NCBI RefSeq assembly: GCF_030816615.1
Contig: NZ_JAUSYD010000001.1
Location: 5,540,501 to 5,604,500, forward strand
From: Streptomyces sp. B1I3
GTDB taxonomy: Bacteria; Actinomycetota; Actinomycetes; Streptomycetales; Streptomycetaceae
Length of the DNA: 64,000 nucleotides
Direction of reading: 5' to 3'
Every line of letters begins with the position of its first letter. Position 1 is the first letter of the stretch. The notes under the pieces are model-generated. The model made no database searches, was not told where the DNA came from, and saw nothing but the letters and a program-made list of their open reading frames with translations. Shown in pieces: positions 8,604-18,700 of this stretch. The translations under genes and the position numbers were made by a program.

Positions 8604-10510
8604 TGGGGCCGTCGATGAGTATGCCGACGACGAGCATGCCCGTGGCGGGCCTCGGGCCCGGTCCGCAGCAGGAACATCCGCAGGCCGACCTTCTCGTCCG
8701 CAACGCGAAGGTGTTCACCGGCGACGCCGACCGACCTGAGGCCCGCGCCGTCGCGATCCGCGACGGCCGGGTCGCGGCCCTCGGCGACGACCACGACCTC
8801 GCCCACCTCGTCGGGCCGAGGACCAGGGTCGTCGACGCGCTCGGCCGCAGGGTCATCCCCGGCCTGAACGACTCACACCTGCACGTCATCAGGGGCGGCC
8901 TCAACTACGTGATGGAGTTGCGCTGGGACGGGGTACGCAGTCTCCGCCACGCCCTCGGCATGCTGCGCGAGCAGGCCGGCCGCACTCCCAAGGGGCAGTG
9001 GATCCGGATCGTCGGCGGCTGGACCGCCGAACAGTTCGCCGAGCGCAGGATGCCGACCGTCGCCGAGCTGAACGCCGCCGCTCCCGACACCCCGGTCTTC
9101 GTCCTGCATCTGTACCAGTCGGCGTTGATGAACCGGGCCGCGGTGCGGGCCGCCGGTTTCACCCGGGAGACCCCCGACCCTCGCGGCGGTCAGATCGTCC
9201 GGGCCCGGGACGGGGAACCCAACGGGGTCCTCCTCGCGGCGCCGAGCGCGCTCATCCTGTACTCGACCCTGGCCAAGGCGCCGGCCCTCGACGAGACCGA
9301 CAAGCGGACGTCCACGCGACACTTCCTGCGCGAGTTGAACCGCTTTGGCCTGACGTCGGCGGTCGACGCCGCCGGAGGGTTCCAGAACTTCCCCGACAAC
9401 TACGCCACGGTCGCCGACCTCGCCAGGTCGGGGGAGCTGACCCTCCGGATCGCCTACCACCTCTTCCCGCAGACGGCCGGACAGGAGCTCGCCGACCTGA
9501 AGCGATGGACCGAGATGGTCAAGCCCGGAGACGGGGACGAGTGGCTGCGGCTGAACGGCGCGGGGGAGAACCTGACCTGGGCCGCCGCGGACTTCGAGAA
9601 CTTCTCCGAGCCCCGTCCCGCGCTCGCCGAGGGATACGAGGCCGAATTCGAGCAGGCGGTCCGGCTGCTGCTCGAGAACGGCTGGGGATTCCGGCTCCAC
9701 GCCACGTACGACGAGACCATCCGCCGCGACCTGGCCGTCTTCGAGAAACTCGCGGCCGAAGGACTGTTCCCCGGCGGCAACCGCTGGCTCTTCGACCACG
9801 CGGAGACCGTCTCGACCGACAGTCTGGACCGGATCGCGGCCCTCGGCGGCGCCCTGTCCATCCAGAACCGCATGTCCTTCCAGGGCTCCGCGTTCCTCGA
9901 CCGCTACGGCGCCGAGGCGGCCGCCCACACCCCGCCGGTCCGGGCCATGCTCGAGCGCGGCCTGACCGTCGCCGCCGGAACCGACGCCACCCGCGTCTCG
10001 TCGTACAACCCCTGGGTCGCCCTCCACTGGTTGGTCACCGGCCGCACCGTCGGCGGCACGACCCTCTACCCGGCCGGGAACCTGATCGACAGGGAGACCG
10101 CCCTCGACCTCTACACCCGCGGGGGAGCCCAGCTCACCGGTGAGCAGGACGTCAAGGGAACTCTGCGAGAGGGCTGCTACGGCGACCTCGCGATCCTCTC
10201 CGACGACTTCCTCACTGTGCCCGAGGAGGCCATTCCCGACATCGAGTCCGTACTCACCGTCGTCGGCGGCCGCATCGTCTACGCGACCGCGGAGTACGCG
10301 GGGCTCGACGAGGCGGTCCCGCCGGTGAGCCCCGAATGGAGCCCCGTGGCCCATTTCGGCGGCTACCAGTCGGGCCAGGAAGGCGCCCGCCAGGCGTCGG
10401 TCTTGGCCGAGGCCGTCGCCGAGTCCGAGCAGCACCGCCGCTGGCGGGTCGCGCGTGGCGTCGTACCCGAAACCACGCCGTCCTTCGTCGATCCCTGCTT
10501 CGAGCACTGA
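8600..10510 (+). CDS. Amidohydrolase family 3 (YtcJ-like) metal-dependent hydrolase
   Basis: This 636-residue enzyme has a small beta-sandwich domain at the N-terminus (DLLVRNAKVFTGD) and a TIM-barrel metal site. The metal-binding motif LNDSHLH lies at about residues 92-98; further ligands or catalytic residues appear in RLHATYDET, FDHAE and GTDATRV. The C-terminal GCYGDLAILSDD and VGGRIVY strands complete the sandwich domain. The family is broad (N-acyl hydrolases, imidazolonepropionase-like), so the substrate is open. GTG 8600 or the adjoining ATG 8603 starts the frame, overlapping the esterase stop. The 60-residue extension after the sandwich domain is longer than in many relatives. Confidence 0.9.
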   Translation: MMGPSMSMPTTSMPVAGLGPGPQQEHPQADLLVRNAKVFTGDADRPEARAVAIRDGRVAALGDDHDLAHLVGPRTRVVDALGRRVIPGLNDSHLHVIRGGLNYVMELRWDGVRSLRHALGMLREQAGRTPKGQWIRIVGGWTAEQFAERRMPTVAELNAAAPDTPVFVLHLYQSALMNRAAVRAAGFTRETPDPRGGQIVRARDGEPNGVLLAAPSALILYSTLAKAPALDETDKRTSTRHFLRELNRFGLTSAVDAAGGFQNFPDNYATVADLARSGELTLRIAYHLFPQTAGQELADLKRWTEMVKPGDGDEWLRLNGAGENLTWAAADFENFSEPRPALAEGYEAEFEQAVRLLLENGWGFRLHATYDETIRRDLAVFEKLAAEGLFPGGNRWLFDHAETVSTDSLDRIAALGGALSIQNRMSFQGSAFLDRYGAEAAAHTPPVRAMLERGLTVAAGTDATRVSSYNPWVALHWLVTGRTVGGTTLYPAGNLIDRETALDLYTRGGAQLTGEQDVKGTLREGCYGDLAILSDDFLTVPEEAIPDIESVLTVVGGRIVYATAEYAGLDEAVPPVSPEWSPVAHFGGYQSGQEGARQASVLAEAVAESEQHRRWRVARGVVPETTPSFVDPCFEH

Positions 10511-10526
10511 AAGAGAGATCCCCCCG

Positions 10527-11267
10527 ATGACCGCAGCCTCTCCCACCGCTGCCGACAGCGGCGACGCCCACGCCACCCCGCCGGAAGGTCCCCAGGGTCG
10601 CCGTTTCGAACCGGACCTCCGGTCGATGACACGGATCAACCTGCGCCCCATCGCCTCGCCCATGCCGCTGGGCTTCTTCACGATAGCCATCGCTTCCGTG
10701 ATGACGGGCTGCCTCCAGCTCGGCCTCTTCGACGAGACAGCCCGCGCCGCCGTCGCCTTCACCGTGCTGCCGGCCTTCGTCCTCCAACTCCTGGTGAGTG
10801 TCCTGGCCTTCGGCGCCCGTGACGTGATCGCGGCGACGCTGATGGCGGTGTTCGCCGGCAGCTGGCTGCCCTACTCACTCATCATGCTCAGCGACGCGGC
10901 CGACGGCCTCCAGGTCCTCGGCGTGTTCAACCTGGCGCTCCTCTGCTTCGGCGCGCTGATGGCCGCCGTGACGCGGCCCAAGCGCGCGCTGTGGCTCGTG
11001 ATCGTGGTCTCCCTGCCCCGCTGGGCGGCCACCGGCCTCGCGGGTATCACCGGCGCCGAATGGCTGACGCACACGTCCGGTGCGCTCGGCCTCGTGGTGG
11101 CGCTCGTCGCGATGTACACAGCGTTCGCTCTGATGCTCGAGGACATGCGCAGCGAGCAGGTCCTGCCCATCGGCCGCAGCGGTCCCGCTCACCTCGCCGT
11201 CGAAGGCGACCTGTCCGTCCAGCTTCGCAATCTGGAACGCCAGGCGGGCGTGCGCCGCACGCTCTGA
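10527..11267 (+). CDS. GPR1/FUN34/YaaH-like (acetate-uptake-type) membrane protein
   Basis: This 246-residue protein has a hydrophilic N-terminus of about 45 residues and six membrane helices. The entry motif PIASPMPLGFF matches the NPxPLGL-like motif of the GPR1/FUN34/YaaH family, and the ARDVIAATLMAVFAGSWLPY stretch matches its helix 3. The family forms hexameric channels for acetate/succinate. The match is partial (SPMPLG in place of NPAPLG), so a related anion or small-molecule channel is possible. ATG 10527 follows AGAGA. It lies 16 bp after the amidohydrolase and is the third gene of that operon, possibly handling an organic acid released by the two hydrolases. Confidence 0.72.
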   Translation: MTAASPTAADSGDAHATPPEGPQGRRFEPDLRSMTRINLRPIASPMPLGFFTIAIASVMTGCLQLGLFDETARAAVAFTVLPAFVLQLLVSVLAFGARDVIAATLMAVFAGSWLPYSLIMLSDAADGLQVLGVFNLALLCFGALMAAVTRPKRALWLVIVVSLPRWAATGLAGITGAEWLTHTSGALGLVVALVAMYTAFALMLEDMRSEQVLPIGRSGPAHLAVEGDLSVQLRNLERQAGVRRTL

Positions 11268-11310
11268 CAATATTCACCGATCCCCTTGACGGGACAGCAC
11301 AGGAGCCCTC

Positions 11311-11625
11311 ATGGAACCGCAGGTGGTGGACCACGTTGAGAAGTCCCGCTACGAGATTTTCACCGGTGACGACGGCACCGAGATCGCGGGCTTCGCCGAG
11401 TATCACCTTTCGGAAGGCGAGCTCGCCTTCATCCACACCGAGACCGAACCCCGGTTCGCAGGTCGGGGGCTGGGCGGACTACTCGCCCGGGGCGCCCTCG
11501 ATGACGCGCGGACACGTGGGCTGCGCGTCCTGCCGTACTGCCCCTTCATCCGGGGGTGGATCGGCAAGCACCCCGAGTACGCCGACCTGGTACCCGACGC
11601 GCGCCGCGCACATTTCGGCCTCTGA
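11311..11625 (+). CDS. NATD-type (YjdJ-like) GNAT N-acetyltransferase
   Basis: This 104-residue single-domain protein is the compact GNAT form lacking the N-terminal strands. The acetyl-CoA-binding signature FAGRGLGGLL (about residues 50-59) is clear, and the C-terminal CPFIRGWIGKHPEY is the conserved tail of this subgroup. The sequence aligns end to end with the family's usual length of 90-110 residues. The substrate is unknown. The start is ATG 11311 after AGGAG. It lies 43 bp after the transporter gene and could be read as the last gene of that unit. Confidence 0.88.
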   Translation: MEPQVVDHVEKSRYEIFTGDDGTEIAGFAEYHLSEGELAFIHTETEPRFAGRGLGGLLARGALDDARTRGLRVLPYCPFIRGWIGKHPEYADLVPDARRAHFGL

Positions 11626-12054
11626 AGCGCGCCGACCGAAGCAGGCCGCGGCCCTGGACGCGTGCCGAGCCCACGCACAGGGCTTCCAGAAGTAGTCGAC
11701 AAGCTGTCGACCCAGCTGCTCCAGTCCCTCGGACGCAGTTCATGTTCGACGGTTCGGAACCCGATGCCTGCGACAGCGGGTGCCGGGACGTTATGGAAGG
11801 CGCCATCGACCGGATCGGCGCAAAGAGCAACCAGGTGATGGCCGACTCCATCGAACGGTCCTGTGCGGTGGCGAGGGCCCGCCGTCCTGCTGCTGGTCCC
11901 CGCGCTGCTGGCGCTGAGGGCCGGTCTCCTCCTTCCCGGCCTGTGCGCGCCCTGCTGCAGTCCTTCATAGCCGGGGAGGGGGACGCAGTGGGGTGGGCTC
12001 GACAACTACGCGTGGCCGCTCTACGGTTCCGAGGCGCTTGTCGCGCTGCGCACG
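11626..12054. other. Intergenic stretch, no recognisable gene
   Basis: About 430 bases between the acetyltransferase and the transposase remnant. Frames are open on both strands but the translations show no family features. A palindromic TCGACAAGCTGTCGA lies near 11696-11710. Given the decay on its right it may be degraded coding sequence. Confidence 0.4.
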
Positions 12055-12560
12055 CCCCGGCCCCCGCCGGGACGCCCGGATCGCCACCGGTAGCGGCACC
12101 GACTGAGGGTTGTCACCGACCTGTCCGGGCGTCAACAGGATAGACAAGGGACGGCCGTTCCCGTCCACAGCCAGGTCCCTTCGGTGCTCAACCCGCCGCG
12201 GGATCGTCCCAGTGCCTCGCCGCCGACCGGCGCAACCGGACGCGTGCCGCGGCCCTCCCTTTTTCCGTGCCCCTGCCGCATGCTGATGGTGCCCGGGCGA
12301 TGGTGGAGCCGACCGACACCACCCATCGATCGTCCCGCCCGCGTCATCGTGCGCCTGGACCTGCGTGAGGATCCGATCCCAGGTCCCATCCGCCGTCCAT
12401 CGGCGCAGCCCTCTTATGGCAGGTCTTCCACGGCTCCTACCGCTCCGGCAGGTCCCGCCACGGCGCACTCGTGCGTACCTTTCACAAGAGCCCGTCGATG
12501 ACCTGGCGATGAACCCGCCACCGGCCACGACGCCCGTTGGAGCGTGCAATAGCGGCATGA
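12055..12560 (-). pseudogene. Degenerate IS5-family transposase remnant
   Basis: Read on the minus strand, the three frames together give successive pieces of an IS5-type DDE transposase. The N-terminal piece HRQVIDGLL is followed by TGA, then KVRTSAPWRDLPER by TAG, then EPWKTCHKR. A second frame carries RRWTADGTWDRILTQV. A later piece has QHAAGARKKG, then the frame with LAVDGNGRPLSILLTPGQ and GDNPQ. The order and spacing match a full IS5 transposase up to about two thirds of its length. The rest, including the last DDE Glu region, is gone. At least two nonsense codons and several frameshifts make it non-functional. No clear terminal inverted repeats were found. Confidence 0.75.
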
Positions 12561-12645
12561 TAAATCCCGACCTACCCGGTGTCCTCGAAGGACGTTCGGG
12601 CCCAGCCAGGGTCAGCGACGCCGCCTGTCCGATACCGCCGTCCGA

Positions 12646-13521
12646 TCATTTCCAGGGGGCTCGGCTGATGTCCAGCCGTTCGGATGACGGCTCGTATCCC
12701 GCTGACCTGTAGGCGGCGGCAGCGTTCGAGGTCGGGGTGGTGACGAGTGCGCTTGATGCACCCGGTTCACGCAGCGCCGCCGCAGCGGCGACGCTGATCG
12801 CCGTCCCGTAGCCGCGACCGTGATGGTCGGCGTGCACACCCACCGGCTCCAGCAGGCCGGGCTTGCCTGGCCCGGCCGACCGGACCGTTGCCGCGGCCAC
12901 CGCGTTGTCCTGGTCGTCGTGGCCCGATCAGGCAGCGGGCGTCGGCATAGACCGGCCAGGCCGCGACGGCGTGCCACATCTCCTCGGTGAACGCCGGACT
13001 GCCGAACGCCGAGCGGTGCACTGCGGTCCGCGCCCCCGCCGTCTCCGGACCGGCCACCTCGAATCGCAGGCCAGAGTCCTTCACCGGCTCGGCGAGGTCG
13101 TGGCGCAACGGCGTCCACGGCTCGTCCAGAATCCAGCCCGCCTCCAAGAGGACCTCGCGGAGCAGGGAACCGTCGGGGATTTCGAGCCGACCTTTCCGGG
13201 CGGCAGGACCCCGCGCTCCGGATCATCGAGGTCCGCCAGCAGCCGGCGCGCCAGATGACCGTCCTGGCGCAGGTCCGGCGCGGTCGTCAGGCGCAGCTGA
13301 TCAGTTTCGTCCAGGTATCCGACGGCAATGATCCGTCCGTCCACGCTCCAGGTGCGGACGGCCGCGGCCAGCCTCTCCGCGCCCAGCGCCCAGGCCCAGC
13401 CGAGGTCTCCTGGATGGAGTTGCAGCGGCGTTCGGTCGTCCTGCCGTACGCGGAGGGCATCCACGACCCGGGTCAGCCCATCGACGCCGGGCTCGTTCAG
13501 AACGATCGTCATGCCTGGCAT
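12646..13521 (-). pseudogene. GNAT acetyltransferase broken by two frameshifts
   Basis: Three overlapping minus-strand frames make one protein of about 290 residues. It opens MPGMTIVLNEPGVDG and runs to about 13170, then moves one frame to continue LEIPDGSLLREVLLEAGW and LDEPWTPLRHDL. Near 12910 it moves again to give HDDQDNAVAAATVR and the acetyl-CoA motif HADHHGRGYGTA, ending GYEPSSERLDISRAPWK. The C-terminal third is a textbook GNAT fold. Each break needs only a one-base change. Either the gene is recently inactivated or the assembly carries two indels; the adjacent IS5 decay favours true loss. Substrate unknown. Confidence 0.78.
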
Positions 13522-13743
13522 CTCACACCATCGCGGCGACCCGCCGCACCAGGGGTTTGCCCAGCCAGGCAGACCGGCAGGACCTGCCCTTGGCCCACTC
13601 CAGGTCCAGTCGACCGGCTCGTGACGGTGAAAGCCGACGCCCAGCCGGCCGACGCCGATTGCTTCCAGGCGCAACTCTGCGCCTGGGGGCAAGACGTGGT
13701 GCGTCACGCGACAACTGGCGGCGCAGCGCCGACCGTAGCGTGA

Positions 13744-14637
<894 letters not shown>

Positions 14638-14696
14638 CGCCGCACCCGCCGCTCCCAGTCCACATCCGCAGGATCCAGACAGGTTCAGGAGAACAC

Positions 14697-15794
14697 ATGC
14701 AATTCGGCATCTTCACCGTCGGAGACGTGACACCCGACCCGACCACCGGCCGCACGCCGTCGGAGCATGAGCGCATCAAGGCGATGATCGCCATCGCGCT
14801 CAAGACCGAGGAAGTCGGCCTTGACGTCTTCGCGACGGGCGAGCACCACAATCCGCCGTTCGTACCGTCGTCCCCGACCACGATGCTCGGCTATATCGCC
14901 GCCCGCACCGAGAAGCTGATCCTGTCCACCGCCACGACGCTGATCACCACCAACGACCCGGTGAAGATCGCGGAGGACTACGCAACACTCCAGCACCTGG
15001 CCGACGGCCGGGTCGACCTCATGCTGGGGCGTGGCAATACAGGCCCTGTGTACCCGTGGTTCGGGCAGGACATCCGCCAGGGCATCAACCTTGCCAAGGA
15101 GAACTACGCACTGCTGCGCCGGTTGTGGCGCGAGGACGTCGTGGACTGGGAGGGAACGTTCCGTACGCCCCTGCAGGCCTTTACCTCGACACCCCGGCCG
15201 TTGGACGGCACCCCGCCGTTCGTCTGGCACGGATCCATCAGGTCCCCGGAGATCGCGGAGCAGGCCGCGTTCTACGGCGACGGCTTCTTCCACAACAACA
15301 TCTTCTGGCCCCTGGACCACACCAGGCGCATGGTCCAGCTGTACCGGCGTCGCTACGCTCACCACGGTCACGGCCGTCCGGAGGACGCCATCGTGGGTCT
15401 CGGCGGACAGGTCTTCATGCGGAAGAACTCCCAAGACGCCGTGCGAGAGTTCCGCCCGTACTTCGATAATGCTCCCGTGTACGGCCACGGCCCCTCGCTG
15501 GAGGAGTTCACCGAGCAGACCCCGCTGACCGTGGGCTCACCCCAGCAGGTCATCGAGCGGACCCTGACCTTCCGGGAGTCGGTCGGCGACTACCAGCGCC
15601 AGCTCTTCCTGATGGATCATGCGGGCCTGCCCCTGAAGACCGTCCTGGAACAGCTCGACATTCTCGGCGAAGAGGTCGTGCCCGTGCTGCGCAAGGAGTT
15701 CGCGAACGGACGCCCGGCCGACGTGCCGAACGCACCGACGCACACGGAACGGGGCATCGCCGCCGCAACGACGCGGGAAGCGACCGCCGCATGA
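14697..15794 (+). CDS. LLM-class flavin-dependent monooxygenase
   Basis: This 365-residue TIM-barrel oxygenase of the bacterial luciferase type uses reduced FMN supplied by a partner. The N-terminus MQFGIFTVGD, the active-site GEHHNPPF (about residues 48-55), LMLGRGNTGP and the GSPQQVIE segment near residue 285 are all family landmarks. ATG 14697 is preceded by AGGAGA. It overlaps the FMN-reductase gene by four bases, so the two are translationally coupled into a two-component monooxygenase. The organic substrate is unknown; relatives of this subgroup act on alkanes, ketones or aromatic compounds. Confidence 0.92.
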   Translation: MQFGIFTVGDVTPDPTTGRTPSEHERIKAMIAIALKTEEVGLDVFATGEHHNPPFVPSSPTTMLGYIAARTEKLILSTATTLITTNDPVKIAEDYATLQHLADGRVDLMLGRGNTGPVYPWFGQDIRQGINLAKENYALLRRLWREDVVDWEGTFRTPLQAFTSTPRPLDGTPPFVWHGSIRSPEIAEQAAFYGDGFFHNNIFWPLDHTRRMVQLYRRRYAHHGHGRPEDAIVGLGGQVFMRKNSQDAVREFRPYFDNAPVYGHGPSLEEFTEQTPLTVGSPQQVIERTLTFRESVGDYQRQLFLMDHAGLPLKTVLEQLDILGEEVVPVLRKEFANGRPADVPNAPTHTERGIAAATTREATAA

Positions 15795-16405
15795 AGCTGA
15801 TCGCCGTTTCCGCAGGGCTGAGCTCCCCCTCCTCCACCCGCCTGCTCGCGGACCGGCTCGTCGGGTCCGCCGCCGGCGAACTCGGGGCCCAGGGACATAC
15901 CGTGCCGACCGAGGTCATCGAGCTGCGCGAACTGGCCCGCGACATCGCCAACCATCTTGTGACCGGCTTTCCACCGCCCCAACTGGCCGCAGCGATCGAC
16001 GCAGTGAAGGAGGCCGACGGTCTGATCGTCGTGACTCCCGTGTTCACGGCTTCCTACAGCGGGTTGTTCAAGTCCTTCTTCGACCTGTTCGACCCGGACG
16101 CCTTCACCGGGAAACCGGTCCTGGTCGCGGCGACGGGTGGTACCGCTCGCCACTCCCTGGTCCTGGAGCACGCCCTGCGCCCGCTCTTCGCCTATCTGCG
16201 CGCCGCCATCGTCCCGACGGCGGTGTACGCGGCGTCCGAGGACTGGGGATCAGGGGGAGACGAGTACACCGACGGCCTCCCCTCGCGCATTCGACGGGCG
16301 GGCAGCGAGCTGGCAGCGCTCATGGCCGCCCGCCCGGCCCGCGTCGAGCCCGAGGATGACGTCACCGCGCTCGAACGGCAACTCGCCGACTTGCGCCTCG
16401 ACTGA
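15791..16405 (+). CDS. NADPH-dependent FMN reductase (flavodoxin-like)
   Basis: This 204-residue flavoprotein supplies FMNH2 to the coupled LLM monooxygenase. The flavin-phosphate loop is SAGLSSPSSTRLLAD (residues 7-21). VVTPVFTASYSGLFKSFFDL (about 81-100) is the conserved isoalloxazine-contact helix of the MsuE/CE1759-type reductases. Start ATG 15791 lies inside the stop of the previous gene. With the upstream hydrolase it forms a compact three-gene oxidation cassette. Confidence 0.92.
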   Translation: MKLIAVSAGLSSPSSTRLLADRLVGSAAGELGAQGHTVPTEVIELRELARDIANHLVTGFPPPQLAAAIDAVKEADGLIVVTPVFTASYSGLFKSFFDLFDPDAFTGKPVLVAATGGTARHSLVLEHALRPLFAYLRAAIVPTAVYAASEDWGSGGDEYTDGLPSRIRRAGSELAALMAARPARVEPEDDVTALERQLADLRLD

Positions 16406-17300
16406 GGCAGGGACGTCCTCGGGGAGGTCGGTTCGGGCCCCCACGCTTCGTACGGATCCTCCGCTACCGCGCTCGGCATCGTTTCCGTCCGGGGCGGCCC
16501 CCGGGCGGCGAATGAGCGTGAACCGATCGACAACCTGGCCTTTCCCGAGGACGTCGGCGGTGTGAGGACGCCCGTCGGCGGCAGGGCGGGGGAACCGGCA
16601 CATCTATGAGCGGCTCGACTCCCTGGCCGCCGCACAGGTGGGGTCCTCCGGGCAGCTACAACACCACGAACCTCGTGGAGCTGCGGCATTTGCGAAGCCG
16701 CGCGGGGTGCGGGCGTACCACGAGGGAGTGGGCCCTGACGACCAGCTTGTGCCGCTCGCCACGCTGCTGGAGGCGTTGATCTCCAGGGAGGTCCGCTGCC
16801 CGGCTCGGGACCTTGCCACGGCCCAGCCAACGGTTCTGGCTGCCCCAGGAAGGAGAGGCCCCAACCGCTGGATGAGAAGGGCACCAGCAGAACGCGGTGC
16901 ATGGGCATCTCCCCTGCTCCACGCTGACGAGAACCCGAAGGAGTGGACGTCCCCATGGACGTCGCTACGGCCGCGGCCTTCACGCGGACGGCCTCGGCGG
17001 CGACGGGGTGGAAGAAGGCGTCCTGGGCCCTGCCGGCCAGGCCGACCGCGCGATCAACCCCTGTGGGCATCGCTTCGGCGCTCAGCGCGCTGGGGCAGTC
17101 ATCGGTGAGGTTCCGGACGTCTGCCACGCCGCCGCCCTACCCGAACCCAAGCCGGTCGCCGACCCCTTGTGGGACGCGGTACGGGCGACGAGCCGACTCT
17201 GTTCTTCAAGCTGTGCGCACGAGGTCAAGATCGTGTGCTTGGGGAGACTCGCCGTCATCCGGAGAACCCTTAATTTCGAGTTGTGGCGAAAGGGATTGGC
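16406..17300. other. Long stretch with no recognisable gene
   Basis: About 900 bases. Both strands contain open frames up to 311 codons, but with Arg/Pro/Ala-rich translations lacking any family feature. No terminator-like stem stands out after the FMN reductase. Given pseudogenes further right it may be eroded coding DNA, but I cannot identify an ancestor. The last 15 bases hold AAAGGGA, the ribosome site of the SsgA-like gene. Confidence 0.45.
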
Positions 17301-17732
17301 ATGAGACTCCCCGTTGAGAAGCAAATCAACGTGACAGTACAGTCGGTGATGGCGGGCGAATGGCATGAACTGCCGCTGGTTATGCGGCACTTGCCGGACG
17401 ATCCGCTGGCGATTCGGATGGAATTTCGGGTGAGTGAGAACGAGCCCCCGATAGCCACCTGGGTATTCAGTAGGGATCTGCTCGCCACCGGGCTCATCTT
17501 TCCGTCGGGCGAGGGTGATGTACGTGTCCGTCCGCACGGTGAGGACGAGACGGACATCGAACTCACTTCCGGATGGGCCTGGTGTGTCGTCAGGATGGCA
17601 TCGGCCGATGTGCGTGACTTCGTGGTCAGGACGCGGTCCGCCGAGGAGTACTGCGGCGAGGAGATAGACACCGCACTCGATCGGATATTGGCGGAGCTCC
17701 TCCCGGCGGGCGTCAAGAATGCGGATTCATAG
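17301..17732 (+). CDS. SsgA-like protein (SALP), sporulation/cell-division regulator
   Basis: This 143-residue protein has the SsgA fold signature. The central VFSRDLLATGLIFPSGEGDV (about residues 54-73) and the FVVRTRSAEEYCGEEIDTAL helix are the two hallmarks of the family. SALPs are confined to sporulating actinomycetes and act on septum placement and peptidoglycan remodelling; SsgB recruits FtsZ. Which SALP this is cannot be told here. The start is ATG 17301 eight bases after AAAGGGA; a GTG at 17283 is in frame but without a site. It stands alone amid decayed DNA, which is unusual for a developmental gene. Confidence 0.88.
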   Translation: MRLPVEKQINVTVQSVMAGEWHELPLVMRHLPDDPLAIRMEFRVSENEPPIATWVFSRDLLATGLIFPSGEGDVRVRPHGEDETDIELTSGWAWCVVRMASADVRDFVVRTRSAEEYCGEEIDTALDRILAELLPAGVKNADS

Positions 17733-17774
17733 GGGGGCAGCACAGTTGATGAGGCCGGCGTGGGAGCGCGTCAG

Positions 17775-17990
17775 AGGAGAAGAACCCTACGGGCACCTTG
17801 AGGACGCGCGAGCCGTGGCGCCAGAGGCGGACATCGGAGGGACTCCTTCTCCAGCAGGTGCATGGCCTGCCGCGACCGGTCCCGGGAAGGGCCACGTTGT
17901 CCGTTGCGGTGCCGGACGCGCTACTGGCGCCGACACCGACGGCCGCGAGCAACGCGAGACGGGATCGGGGCTCGAACGTCCACCTGCAAG
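17775..17990 (-). pseudogene. Fragment of an MMPL-family transporter N-terminus
   Basis: On the minus strand, pieces in three frames line up with the beginning of an MMPL protein: RLALLAAVGVGASSASGTAT, DNVALPGT, then RQAMHLLEKE, then MSASGATARA. This is the order found in the intact MMPL protein of this window (VSGSTTDDFTLPGT, then QAIDLLEKE, then ASAGGATARV). The frames shift at least twice within 200 bases and nothing of the rest of the transporter is present. Confidence 0.65.
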
Positions 17991-18184
17991 GTGACCTGGC
18001 AACACGGGGCCCTCGTCTCCTGCGCCGAGCACCACCAGCCTTTCGGTTCTCATTTTGCGCAGCCTTTGACGGCTGCGTGGGGCCCACTTCCTTCGCCGCT
18101 CACACATGCGGCATCGAACACCGGGGCCAGCAGTGGCCCCCGCACCCTTGAGGAGCCCTCATTCTCTTCTCCTCTTACTCCGTT

Positions 18185-18700
18185 ATGCCGCAAAGTGAAC
18201 GCACCGCCCGCTGCCCCTCACCGACGTTGGCGACCGCACTGGTGGCGGACCTCGGATTCGCAGCTTTCGTCGAACGGAACCGGCCGAGATACATGCGCTA
18301 TGCCGAAGCGCGTCTGCCTGGTGATTCGGCCTGCGCGGCCGTGAGCACCACACTGGCGTCCGCCCGGAAGCACTGGGCCTGGTTGTTGAGTCAGCCCTGC
18401 CCCGCTGCCGAGGTCTGGCGTGAACTGCGCCTTCAGGTAGGACGGCGGGCCGATCGGATCGGACCGCGGGACCCGAGCCTGCTCGTGCTGTACGGACAGC
18501 TCCCGGTCGGGTGCGCCGACAGTGTGGTGTTGTGCCGCTGGATCGGCTTCGGCGTCGATGAGGCGGCCGAGCTGATGGGCGCCGAACCGCCCGCGGTCGA
18601 GGTGGCACTGGCCGTCGCCCGGCGCACGCTGCCACATTTCGTCGATAGAGACACTTCTGAATCGACCGTAGCTTTCCCCGGGCTATCCGCCATCGGATGA
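18185..18700 (+). CDS. Small sigma-factor-like regulator (hypothetical)
   Basis: This 171-residue protein opens MPQSERTARCPSP. Residues 30-80 are helical (FVERNRPRYMRYAEARLPG), recalling region 2 of ECF sigma factors. Residues 125-155 (VVLCRWIGFGVDEAAELM, then VALAVARRTLP) resemble a region-4 helix-turn-helix. The region-2 DNA-melting motif is not clear, so it may be a sigma-like protein that no longer initiates transcription. No Shine-Dalgarno is visible before ATG 18185, so a leaderless start or a different start is possible. Neighbouring DNA is decayed but this frame is intact. Confidence 0.55.
   Translation: MPQSERTARCPSPTLATALVADLGFAAFVERNRPRYMRYAEARLPGDSACAAVSTTLASARKHWAWLLSQPCPAAEVWRELRLQVGRRADRIGPRDPSLLVLYGQLPVGCADSVVLCRWIGFGVDEAAELMGAEPPAVEVALAVARRTLPHFVDRDTSESTVAFPGLSAIG

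Noticed and set aside
8873-10762. A 629-codon open frame on the minus strand
   Set aside because: It is the mirror frame of the amidohydrolase gene; the translation is Gly/Arg/Val-rich without motifs.
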